From JAXGXJ01 sp050943595 (GTDB lineage Bacteria; Actinomycetota; Thermoleophilia; RBG-16-64-13): a stretch of 25,727 nt of DNA. Made by a program: the position numbers and the translations under genes. Under the pieces are notes generated by a model, which saw only the letters and a program-made list of their open reading frames with translations, was not told where the DNA came from and did not search any database. Below are positions 16,802 to 24,539 of this stretch, in pieces. Every line of letters starts with the position of its first letter. Positions within the stretch are counted from its first letter, which is position 1. Location of the stretch: positions 1 to 25,727 of the forward strand of contig JBMNPM010000018.1 in the NCBI GenBank assembly GCA_050943595.1, written 5' to 3'.

Positions 16802-18589
16802 CTATCCGGCCTGCCGCGTCTTACGCTTGAGCGTGGCACGCAGCATATCGGTTATCTCGACAAGTTCGGGCATTTTAACAAGTCTGGCTACCAAGAGAAA
16901 GACGCCCGCGCCCACCAGGACTCCGACGACCAGCCGTACGGCATTGCTAAAGGTGCCGGGCAGAAGAGCGTGAGCGAGCACGTAATCGACCGCCCACACC
17001 ACCATCCCCATGACCGCAGAGACCCCCACCACGACGCCCAACGAACGGAACATGCGGCCAAAATCCATCGAACCAAACTCCCGCTTGAGCAACCAGATGA
17101 GCACGACAAAATTGATGCTCAAGGCCACAGTGGTGCCCAGTGCCAGACCGCCGACCCCCAAGAACTGCATGAAGAGGTAGGAGAGGATGACGTTGATAAA
17201 GACCGTCGCCATACTGATCTTGACCGGTGTGCGGGTGTCGTGATGGGCGTAGAACACCCGGGTGAGGGTATCCCGGCCGGCGTACGCATACAGTCCCAGA
17301 CACAAGAAGAGAAGCGCCCACGCGGTCCGGGTAGTGTCATCGGAAGTGAACTCGCCGTGCTGGAGCAGGAGACCAATGATGGGATAACGCAGAAGGATAA
17401 TGCCGACGGTGACCGGCACCATCAGAAAACCCATGAGACGCATGGAGAAGTTCACCGTAGCCTTCGCGCGATCGGATGCACCGGCCGCCACCTGCTCTGA
17501 AAGGAGCGGGAAGATGGGCACTGTGATACCGGCCACAAAGAGACCGAGGGGCAACTGGAACAGTTTCTCGGCGTATGTCAGGCTGGAAATCGACCCCTGA
17601 TCCAACATGGACCCGAGGACCTGGTCGGCAAATATGCTGATCTTGCCCACCGCCGAGCCGAGAAGTATTGGCCATACCATCGCGCCAACTTCGCGAAGGC
17701 CGGGATCGTGCCAGTCGATACGCGGTCGGTATCTGATCTGCTGGTCGCGGAGTCCGGGCAGGAGCACGGCGAACCCAGCCAGTGAGCCGACGACACTACC
17801 CACTGCCAGCGCCGTGATATTAAGACTGCGGGCAAAGATAAAGAGGATCACGAGTGCAGCGACCGTACCCACGGCGGGCGCAAAAGCGGCGATGGCAAAA
17901 CGTTTGAGCGAGTTGAGCATGCCGATCACGAGGCCGCCCATACCATCGAAGATGAACCCGATCATAAGGATGCGGAAAAGGAACACCGCCCTATCGGCCG
18001 TGTCGGCTTCAAAACCAAAACCGACGAGCGGGATGATCCAGGGAGCCAGGATGACGAGGACCACCGCCACCCCTATCAGTATCAGACAGATGACATTGCC
18101 AATGTTCACGGACAGGTCCCAGGCCTCCCGGCGGCGGCCGGTGGCGAGGCGATGGCTGAAGAGAGGGACGAACGTGGCTGTGAGGGCTCCGGCTACCATA
18201 AGAGTCAGCAGGTAGGGGATGCGATAGGCCAGAAAGTAGGCGTCGGTGTCGGCCTGCGCGCCGAAGAAATACGCCATGGCGATGTCACGCACCAACCCCA
18301 GGAGACGGCCAACCAACGTAGCGACCACGATAATGATGGCCGCCCTGCCCACAATCGAACGCACGGAGCCGGCGGTCCCGCCTGTTGACAACGTGGCGGA
18401 CCCATCCGCCTCACCGGCGGTTGTGTCGGGAGACGGAGGCGCCGCGGCTACCGCCGCCGGGTCCGACTCCGCCGCCGCATTGTGGAACGTCTCCCCGGGA
18501 CTTTCGGGCACCGGATCACTCCGGTCATATGAGCCCTCGACCTGCCGGCCATCCTCAGTAGGTGGCACTCTGCCGCCGGGAGGGCTCAC
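16802..18589 (-). CDS. murJ: MurJ/MviN-family lipid flippase (MOP superfamily)
   Basis: A polytopic membrane protein of 595 aa that in its family flips lipid II across the membrane. The GTG start (18589) overlaps the csaB stop as GTGA, with CGGAG nearby. The core begins near residue 77. Key family residues are kept: Arg95, Arg101 and Asp116 in GRLLGLVRD...TDAYF have the spacing of E. coli MurJ Arg18, Arg24 and Asp39. About 14 membrane segments are expected. An unusual 75-residue Pro/Ala/Asp-rich cytoplasmic tail precedes the core. The neighbours make secondary wall polymer, so this copy may flip that lipid-linked precursor rather than, or as well as, lipid II. That substrate idea is inference. 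Confidence 0.93.
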   Translation of the reverse strand: MSPPGGRVPPTEDGRQVEGSYDRSDPVPESPGETFHNAAAESDPAAVAAAPPSPDTTAGEADGSATLSTGGTAGSVRSIVGRAAIIIVVATLVGRLLGLVRDIAMAYFFGAQADTDAYFLAYRIPYLLTLMVAGALTATFVPLFSHRLATGRRREAWDLSVNIGNVICLILIGVAVVLVILAPWIIPLVGFGFEADTADRAVFLFRILMIGFIFDGMGGLVIGMLNSLKRFAIAAFAPAVGTVAALVILFIFARSLNITALAVGSVVGSLAGFAVLLPGLRDQQIRYRPRIDWHDPGLREVGAMVWPILLGSAVGKISIFADQVLGSMLDQGSISSLTYAEKLFQLPLGLFVAGITVPIFPLLSEQVAAGASDRAKATVNFSMRLMGFLMVPVTVGIILLRYPIIGLLLQHGEFTSDDTTRTAWALLFLCLGLYAYAGRDTLTRVFYAHHDTRTPVKISMATVFINVILSYLFMQFLGVGGLALGTTVALSINFVVLIWLLKREFGSMDFGRMFRSLGVVVGVSAVMGMVVWAVDYVLAHALLPGTFSNAVRLVVGVLVGAGVFLLVARLVKMPELVEITDMLRATLKRKTRQAG

Positions 18590-19794
18590 TCCTTACTCCG
18601 CGGAGAGTAGACACTCCCCGTTTCGGCAAGCTGAACGGCCACCTGCGCCGTGCGCCCGGCCTCAGCGCGCAGGGGAGCGACCGCCCGGGCCAGTGCAGCG
18701 CGCCGGGAGCCGACATGGGTGAGACTGTCGTCGAGGGCCGTCGAGAGAGCCTGGGCGGCAAAGGAGGCGGCCCCACTCTCGAGGTCATCGACCGCCACCG
18801 ACCAGGGGAGTTGCCCGGTCTGGCTCGCGAAGGCCCGTGTCTTGGGATCGTAGTCGATGACCACGGCCGGCGTACCCACCGTGGCCGATAGAATGCCGCT
18901 GTGTAGACGCATGGCCACCACCACCTCCGCCTCGCCCAGGACGGCGGCCAGTAGAGATGGTGAAGATACGGGGGGCAGGGAGACGGCACGGCCGGCAAGA
19001 GCCGGCCGTGCCGTCAAGGCGTCACACACCTCCAGGTCATGAGACTCGTGGAAAGGCACCGCTACGACGTTGAGGTCCGAAGCCGCCACCAGATCTTCCA
19101 GGACTCCACCCAGAGTGTCGATAAACCCGGTCCGGCCGAGCCATGGGCGAGGGCAAACGGCCACATAGCGGCCACCGGCAGCCAACCCCTGTTGGGAGAG
19201 CCACCCAAGGGCCTCCTCGCGCGGAGCGGGGAGAAGGGCGTAGGCCGGATCAGGCACCACCAACTGGACCGGCGCCCTGACGCCGATCTCATAGGCCAGC
19301 CGGGCCGAGTCCTGGTCACGCCAGGTGAGCACCTGAGAGACGGAGCCTGCGACGGCCACCAGGCGCCGGGCCGTCCTGGTATGCAGTGGTCCCAACCCTT
19401 GTGCATACCACATGACCGGTAGCCCCAACGAGCGGGCCATGAGAACCACAGAGAGGAAGTAGGGCACCGGCCGCAGCTTGCCTTCGCGCAGAAGAAAAGA
19501 GCGACCATGGAGGGCAAAGTCGGCCTCGTGTAGAAAGCTGCCGCCCCCACTGATGAGCAGATCCGCCCTCTTCATAACGGCCCGCAGACGCCCCGGAGAG
19601 CGAAGACTGGTGGACACGGCCTCCAAGGTGGGGTGCCCGCCGCCGTGCCGCTGCTGGGTGTCGGCAGGATCAAAGGAGAGGACGGTGAACTGTGCCTCCG
19701 GATCCCGCCGGCCGACCTCCTGCAGAATACCGGCCAGGATGGCCTCGTCGCCGACATTACCTTCGCCGTAGTAGCCGCTGATGAGGTATCTCAC
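18586..19794 (-). CDS. csaB: Polysaccharide pyruvyl transferase CsaB
   Basis: Transfers pyruvate from phosphoenolpyruvate to ManNAc in the secondary cell wall polymer, creating the ketal that SLH domains bind. It has 402 aa from a GTG at 19794, which overlaps the upstream TGA (GTGA) and has AGGAG upstream. The N-terminus ISGYYGEGNVGDEAIL is the classic pyruvyl-transferase opening. ISGGGSFLHE lies near 81-90, and the conserved His298 sits in MRLHSGILSA, followed by GTPAVVIDYDPKTRAFA. Length is normal. It lies between a TagA-type transferase and MurJ, and the window encodes six SLH proteins, so the assignment is strongly supported by both sequence and context. Confidence 0.95.
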   Translation of the reverse strand: MRYLISGYYGEGNVGDEAILAGILQEVGRRDPEAQFTVLSFDPADTQQRHGGGHPTLEAVSTSLRSPGRLRAVMKRADLLISGGGSFLHEADFALHGRSFLLREGKLRPVPYFLSVVLMARSLGLPVMWYAQGLGPLHTRTARRLVAVAGSVSQVLTWRDQDSARLAYEIGVRAPVQLVVPDPAYALLPAPREEALGWLSQQGLAAGGRYVAVCPRPWLGRTGFIDTLGGVLEDLVAASDLNVVAVPFHESHDLEVCDALTARPALAGRAVSLPPVSSPSLLAAVLGEAEVVVAMRLHSGILSATVGTPAVVIDYDPKTRAFASQTGQLPWSVAVDDLESGAASFAAQALSTALDDSLTHVGSRRAALARAVAPLRAEAGRTAQVAVQLAETGSVYSPRSKE

Positions 19795-21974
19795 GTCCTA
19801 CTCCTGCCATGGTCTCGAGCGCGCCCACGGCGCGGTGGACCATAGTCGTCCGCCGACCAGCGCACTACACGGGAAGCGTAGCGGGGGAGGGCCAGTTGAC
19901 GACGGGCCCGTCGCGGGTCGGTCACCAGGCGATAGAGCCATTCGATCTTGGCCTTCTGCGTCCAAGAGGGCGCGCGTTCCACGATCCCGGCCCAGACGTC
20001 GAAACTCCCGCCTACACCGAGGCCCACTGCGGCCCCCCATACATCCCGATACTTGTGCAGGAGAATCTCCTGCCGGGGAGCACCCAAAGCCACCAAGAGA
20101 ATGTCCGCAGCCGACTCGCGGACCAGGTCCACCACATCACCTTCCTCTGAGGCGGTGAAATAGCCGTGATGAGTGCCCGCCACGCGCAGCCCCGGACAAC
20201 GTTCCGCCTGGCGGCGGGCAGCCTCCTCAGCCACGCCGGGCGCGGCCCCGAGAAAGAAGATCGACAGTCCTTTGGCCGCCGCCGACTCGAGGACCCGCTG
20301 AGCCAGATCGACACCGGCCACCCGCTCCGGGGGTGACGCCGGTCCGCACTGCCCCTCAGAGCTGAGACGCGCGCCCTGCCGCCCGGCGGCCCACACGGCT
20401 CCGACCCCGTCTGGATAGCAGAGGTCGGCCGTCAGCAGGGCCTCGGCCGCCTGCGGATCGCGCTGCGCGCGCATCACCAGTTCCGGGTTGAAGGAGACAA
20501 CGAGGCGTGTCCCCGTTCGGGGAGCCGACCGTCCGGCAGGCGGGGCAGCGTCTGCCGGTGCCGCCCCACCGTCGCGAGAGGTAGCTGCAGCCTGGATGAC
20601 CCAATGCACGGCCTGCTCGAGAGTGACCACATCGAGCGTGAAACCCAGCACCGACAACGACGGCCAGGCAGGCGTCGGTGAGAAGGCGGGCTGTGCATCG
20701 CTGAGAGGATCGGCGGCAATACCGGCGCCGGCCTGAGGGGCGCGGCCGCAGATCGCGCGACTGTAGACCTCTGCGTAGGCTGCGGCCGCCCGCAGATGCG
20801 AGTGATTCTTCACCACATAGTCCCGGGCGGCCGCAGCCAACCGGGCGGCGAGTTCGGGGTCGGCGGCCAGCCGTAGAATGGCCGCTGCCAGAGCCTCGGG
20901 GTCGGCAGATACCAGTAGGCCCGTCTCTCCATCCACGACCATCTCGGCGAGCCCACCTACGTCTCCCGCGATAAGAGGCCGGCCCGACGCCATAGCTTCC
21001 AAGGCCGAGAGGGAGGTCGCCTCTTCGACGTTATCCGAATGGACGGAGGGTACGAGTACGATATCGGCCAGGCGATACAGTTCGAGAATCGCATCCCGGC
21101 CTTGGCCGCCCAGCAGCCGTACGTTCGGCTCCAGGGCATGCGTCCGGATGATGTCCTCCATCTCCCTGCGCTCCCCTCCTTCACCGGCGTGGAGCAGGAG
21201 GAAGCGCCCGCGTTGGGCCGGCTCCATGGCGGCCAGAGCGAGTGATGGGAATATAACCCCATTCTTCTTTACCAGTCTGCGTGGGCACAAAAGGACGATC
21301 CTCCCCTCCGGGACACCCCATGCCTTGCGCAGCTCGATACGAAGGCACATCTCCTCTTGGGGGTCTTCGAGGGGGACGAAGGTCGAGGTGTCGATAAAGT
21401 TCATGAGGGTGTAGATGCGGGCGGCCCGCTCGGGGACCAACCGTAGAGCATGGCGGTACAGCCGGCCGTCCACCGTCACCACGGCATCGGCCAGCCGCAG
21501 GGCCTGCATCTCGGCCCGCATCAAGTAGTTCAGCCCCATGGAGGACGCAGTGCTATAGCCTTCCGACACCGACTCGTACAACGGATATCCATGCAGGGTC
21601 AGGACGAGGGGTATGCCGTATTCGTCTGCCACCGGACGCAGATAAGGTACCGAATACACCTCTTGGGCGTTGAGAGCGTCCCAGGGCCTGCCGGCGTCAT
21701 AGGCATGCGCGCACTCTTCGGCCGTGCGGGCGGCCAACAACCTGCCACGAGCTTCGGCAGCGTACACCATGCCCCAACCGGTCCGAATGCGGTTGAGCAG
21801 CCCTGCCGGCCAGATCAGACCGGCCTTGCGAAGGGGTGCAGCGACCGTCTCACCGAGATAGAGCGCCTTGACCTCGTGATCCACCTCGCGAAGGCCTTGG
21901 GAGAGCATGGCGATGTGCGTGCTGGTGCCCCCGATCTGCCCCGGGTCGCGCATGGTGGGGAGCAGGATCCTCAT
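19791..21974 (-). CDS. Fused glycosyltransferase: GT4 N-terminal half plus TagA/WecG/CpsF (GT26) C-terminal half
   Basis: A 727-aa bifunctional-looking enzyme. The ATG at 21974 overlaps the upstream TGA as ATGA and gives the GT4 start MRILLPTMRDPGQIGGTSTH; a longer in-frame start at 22088 would lie inside the neighbouring gene. Residues 1-408 are a GT-B GT4 domain with an EX7E motif (Glu318, Glu326). After an Ala/Pro-rich joint (409-438), residues about 439-705 are GT26: FNPELV, catalytic-type Asp522 in YPDGVG, GAPRQE, and VGGSFDVWAG...RAPSW with EWLYRL. GT26 enzymes add ManNAc to GlcNAc-diphospho-undecaprenol, the committed step of the polymer. Two Ala/Pro/Gly-rich insertions (about 466-490, 534-550) interrupt the GT26 part. 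The GT4 substrate is unknown. Confidence 0.92.
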   Translation of the reverse strand: MRILLPTMRDPGQIGGTSTHIAMLSQGLREVDHEVKALYLGETVAAPLRKAGLIWPAGLLNRIRTGWGMVYAAEARGRLLAARTAEECAHAYDAGRPWDALNAQEVYSVPYLRPVADEYGIPLVLTLHGYPLYESVSEGYSTASSMGLNYLMRAEMQALRLADAVVTVDGRLYRHALRLVPERAARIYTLMNFIDTSTFVPLEDPQEEMCLRIELRKAWGVPEGRIVLLCPRRLVKKNGVIFPSLALAAMEPAQRGRFLLLHAGEGGERREMEDIIRTHALEPNVRLLGGQGRDAILELYRLADIVLVPSVHSDNVEEATSLSALEAMASGRPLIAGDVGGLAEMVVDGETGLLVSADPEALAAAILRLAADPELAARLAAAARDYVVKNHSHLRAAAAYAEVYSRAICGRAPQAGAGIAADPLSDAQPAFSPTPAWPSLSVLGFTLDVVTLEQAVHWVIQAAATSRDGGAAPADAAPPAGRSAPRTGTRLVVSFNPELVMRAQRDPQAAEALLTADLCYPDGVGAVWAAGRQGARLSSEGQCGPASPPERVAGVDLAQRVLESAAAKGLSIFFLGAAPGVAEEAARRQAERCPGLRVAGTHHGYFTASEEGDVVDLVRESAADILLVALGAPRQEILLHKYRDVWGAAVGLGVGGSFDVWAGIVERAPSWTQKAKIEWLYRLVTDPRRARRQLALPRYASRVVRWSADDYGPPRRGRARDHGRSRT

Positions 21975-23263
21975 GACGGAGTCCCCAGGCCGTCTGCAGC
22001 AGGCTGCAGGCGGCCGTGATCCCGCGGCCCCACACGCGTAAGCGCATCCTCCACCAACCCTGAGATCTGCTCCACACGATGCTCCCACGTATTCTGTGCA
22101 GCCAAAGCCACCCGAGCCGCTCGTTTATCGGGGTCGTCTTCCGCCAGCGCCCGACGTACTTCAGTCGGATACTCGGCCGCCGAGCCGGGAAGACCGATCA
22201 CGTCTCCAAAACCGGCCAACTCGGGCAGGCCGCCCGCGACTACAGGTAGGCCCGCAGCCAGATACTCGAACAGCTTGAGAGGAAAGATGTTGCGAGTGAG
22301 TTCGTTTGCCCGGTACGGGATGAGGGCCACAGCCAAACCCTTGAGATACGCAGGCAGCTCAGGGCGGGGCTTCTCGCCCAACAGATGGATATTGGGATAC
22401 CGGCGGAGCCGGGCCTCGTCCACCTGGCCCTGCTTCACAGGACCGATGAGCACCACCTGCCAGCCCGTATCGGCCTCTGCAAGTGCTTCCAGCGCCTCCA
22501 CGTCCAGACGGGAATCGTGTAGCCCTACCACTCCCAGCCGCGGCTCCGGGATAGAGCGCAAATCGGAGGGGAGGGATAGACCGGGTTCGAGTGCCTGATT
22601 GAAGATCTCCACATCGGCCGCGTTGAAAACGGTATAGGTGTGTGGATTAAGCGGCAGGCGTGAGGAGCGCAGGTTCTCGGATGTGGTTATGACCAAGTCG
22701 GCCCGACGGGTGAGCGCGTCGTCATAGCTCCGCACCACGTGAGGATCGACGAACCCGGGAAAGGCCGAATGCTCATCGACACAGTGGTAGACGACCAACG
22801 ACGGCGACCGGGATAGGCATCGCCGGCCCCACGCGCCGATCCCAGCGCTCCGGGCTGCTCCAGATACGCCTCCCAGGTGATCGAGCAGGGCGAGTGCTGT
22901 GGGTAGATACGTCCAGAAGATGAACTCTTTGTCGAATGACACGCGCTCCATGGCCCAGCGGATGTACCGAGCCAGTATGGCCTGGTTGGCATCATTGATA
23001 CGAGGCTTCATGTTGCCAAAGGGCAGCAGCGGAGGAGGAGTGAGCTTCCAGAGCCCTGCATCAACACGCTCCAGCCGGGGCGCCACCGCTCCCCAACGCC
23101 GCCACCGCGCCGGCACCTTCAAAGGTGCCAATGCAGTGACCGGCTCCTCCACATACAGTACCCTGTTCGTCCGAGCCAGCCTGTGCATGATCTGCTGCTT
23201 GCTCGTCCACATAACGTCCCAATCGAGAGACGAGATGCACATAATGTCTCTGCCGCGAAGCAT
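21971..23263 (-). CDS. TuaH-like glycosyltransferase (GT4, GT-B fold)
   Basis: A cytosolic glycosyltransferase of 430 aa in wall polymer synthesis. The ATG at 23263 has GGAGAGGAG upstream and lies 19 bp after the previous stop; the longer frame to 23320 overlaps that gene and lacks a site. The opening RDIMCISSLDWDVMW...QQIMHRLA and the middle VYHCVDEHSAFPG are typical of TuaH-like transferases. The C-terminal half has the nucleotide-sugar side of GT-B: LIPYRANELTRNIFPLKLFEYLAAGLPVV. The expected acceptor is a lipid-linked sugar; donor and linkage cannot be read from sequence. Its end overlaps the start of the GT4-TagA fusion. Confidence 0.9.
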   Translation of the reverse strand: MLRGRDIMCISSLDWDVMWTSKQQIMHRLARTNRVLYVEEPVTALAPLKVPARWRRWGAVAPRLERVDAGLWKLTPPPLLPFGNMKPRINDANQAILARYIRWAMERVSFDKEFIFWTYLPTALALLDHLGGVSGAARSAGIGAWGRRCLSRSPSLVVYHCVDEHSAFPGFVDPHVVRSYDDALTRRADLVITTSENLRSSRLPLNPHTYTVFNAADVEIFNQALEPGLSLPSDLRSIPEPRLGVVGLHDSRLDVEALEALAEADTGWQVVLIGPVKQGQVDEARLRRYPNIHLLGEKPRPELPAYLKGLAVALIPYRANELTRNIFPLKLFEYLAAGLPVVAGGLPELAGFGDVIGLPGSAAEYPTEVRRALAEDDPDKRAARVALAAQNTWEHRVEQISGLVEDALTRVGPRDHGRLQPAADGLGTPS

Positions 23264-23282
23264 GAAGACTTCTCCTCTCCGT

Positions 23283-24539
23283 CTACCCGCGTCCACTACG
23301 CGCCGCCATGCAGCGTCCATACGCCCACAGCGTCCTCGCGGCAGCGCGTTCGACTCGAAACAGATCGCGCACCCGCCGGAACCCTGCGGCGCCCATGCGG
23401 GCCCGTAGACCTTTGTCGTTCAGTAGGAGGGCGGCGCGCTCGGCCAGCGCGGCGGCCAGCGCGGCGCGCTCCTGGTCTCTTGTCACCACAAAGCCGGTCT
23501 CGCCATCCTTGACCGCCTCAGCCACGCCGCCCGCAGCCGTCGTCACCACCGGGAGACCGAAGGCCATAGCCTCCAGCACCGACATTGATACCCCACCTTC
23601 GAAGACCGAGGTGGTTAGAAAGAGGTCCAGCCGGGTAAGCATCGGCTCGATCTTGTCCAAACGTCCAGTTAACCGCACCACATCCTGAAGAGCCAGCTCC
23701 TGAACCAGCGTCTCCAGACGCGCCCGCTCTGGGCCGTCACCGACAATCACGTACTCCAATCCCGGGATGGTTCGGCGCAGGAGGGCCGCCACCTGCAAAG
23801 CCAGTTCAAGATCCTTCACCGGCACCAAGCGGGCAATGGTTCCCATCCGAGGTCCTCCGGCAACCCCACCCGAGGGTGCCGGGAAGGAGACCGCGGTCTC
23901 CGGCACACCCTCCGTGACAGGCCATTCGATGCCCGACCATATGCTCATCACCTTACCGGCCGGGTAGCCCCGCCGCAGGAGCAGCGCACGCAGGCTCTCA
24001 GACACGCAGATGACAGTATCGACCAAACCGAGGGTGGCTCTGTCGAGAAGCTGATACGTCCGGGCGACCGCCGGAGAGGCATAGTCAAGCAGTAGATCCG
24101 AGTGTACGGTCGTAAACAGGCAGGGACGCCGACCGTGTCTCAGTCCCCGGAGAACGAGCCGTACAGGCAAATTGGCGCGCATCCCGTGGGTGTGCACCAC
24201 ATCCCAATGCACCCGAGAGCCCCGCAGAGCAAGGGCCGAGGCCGGCCCTCCGCCTTCCCCGGCTGCGAAGCCGACAGGCCCTTGAGTCAGCATGCGGCGT
24301 AGCCCGGGCAGGATCGAGGCATCCCAGGCACTGTCCATGGGAAGTACGCAGACCGGCAATCCCCGCAATCGCGCCTGCTCGACAAGGCCCCCTTCGCCCA
24401 GGCAGAGCAGGTGCGCATCACATGAGAGCCCTTGTGACTGGACGGTGCGCAGTGCCGAAAGCAACGGTAGGAGGTGGCTCATGGCTCCCCCGGTGTCGCC
24501 ACCTCCGATGACGTGCAGTACCTGCAATCTCCTCATCAC
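23283..24539 (-). CDS. GT4-family glycosyltransferase
   Basis: A 418-aa GT-B glycosyltransferase. The N-terminal domain starts LQVLHVIGGGDTGGAMSHLLPLL and holds VVHTHGMRANLPVRL. The C-terminal donor domain has GTIARLVPVKDLELAL, IVGDGPERARLE and FEGGVSMSVLEAMAFGLPVV. Glu314 and Glu323 are eight residues apart instead of the usual seven, a one-residue oddity in the EX7E motif. The start is GTG 24539 or ATG 24536; both overlap the upstream stop, so translation is coupled. It probably adds a sugar to the secondary wall polymer repeat or linkage unit. Donor and acceptor are unknown. Confidence 0.92.
   Translation of the reverse strand: MMRRLQVLHVIGGGDTGGAMSHLLPLLSALRTVQSQGLSCDAHLLCLGEGGLVEQARLRGLPVCVLPMDSAWDASILPGLRRMLTQGPVGFAAGEGGGPASALALRGSRVHWDVVHTHGMRANLPVRLVLRGLRHGRRPCLFTTVHSDLLLDYASPAVARTYQLLDRATLGLVDTVICVSESLRALLLRRGYPAGKVMSIWSGIEWPVTEGVPETAVSFPAPSGGVAGGPRMGTIARLVPVKDLELALQVAALLRRTIPGLEYVIVGDGPERARLETLVQELALQDVVRLTGRLDKIEPMLTRLDLFLTTSVFEGGVSMSVLEAMAFGLPVVTTAAGGVAEAVKDGETGFVVTRDQERAALAAALAERAALLLNDKGLRARMGAAGFRRVRDLFRVERAAARTLWAYGRCMAARSGRG

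Noticed and set aside
21975..22088. Longer start for the GT4-TagA fusion
   Set aside because: The extra 38 residues are Cys/Gly-rich, overlap the upstream gene and do not resemble a GT4 N-terminus; ATG 21974 forms a classic ATGA junction.
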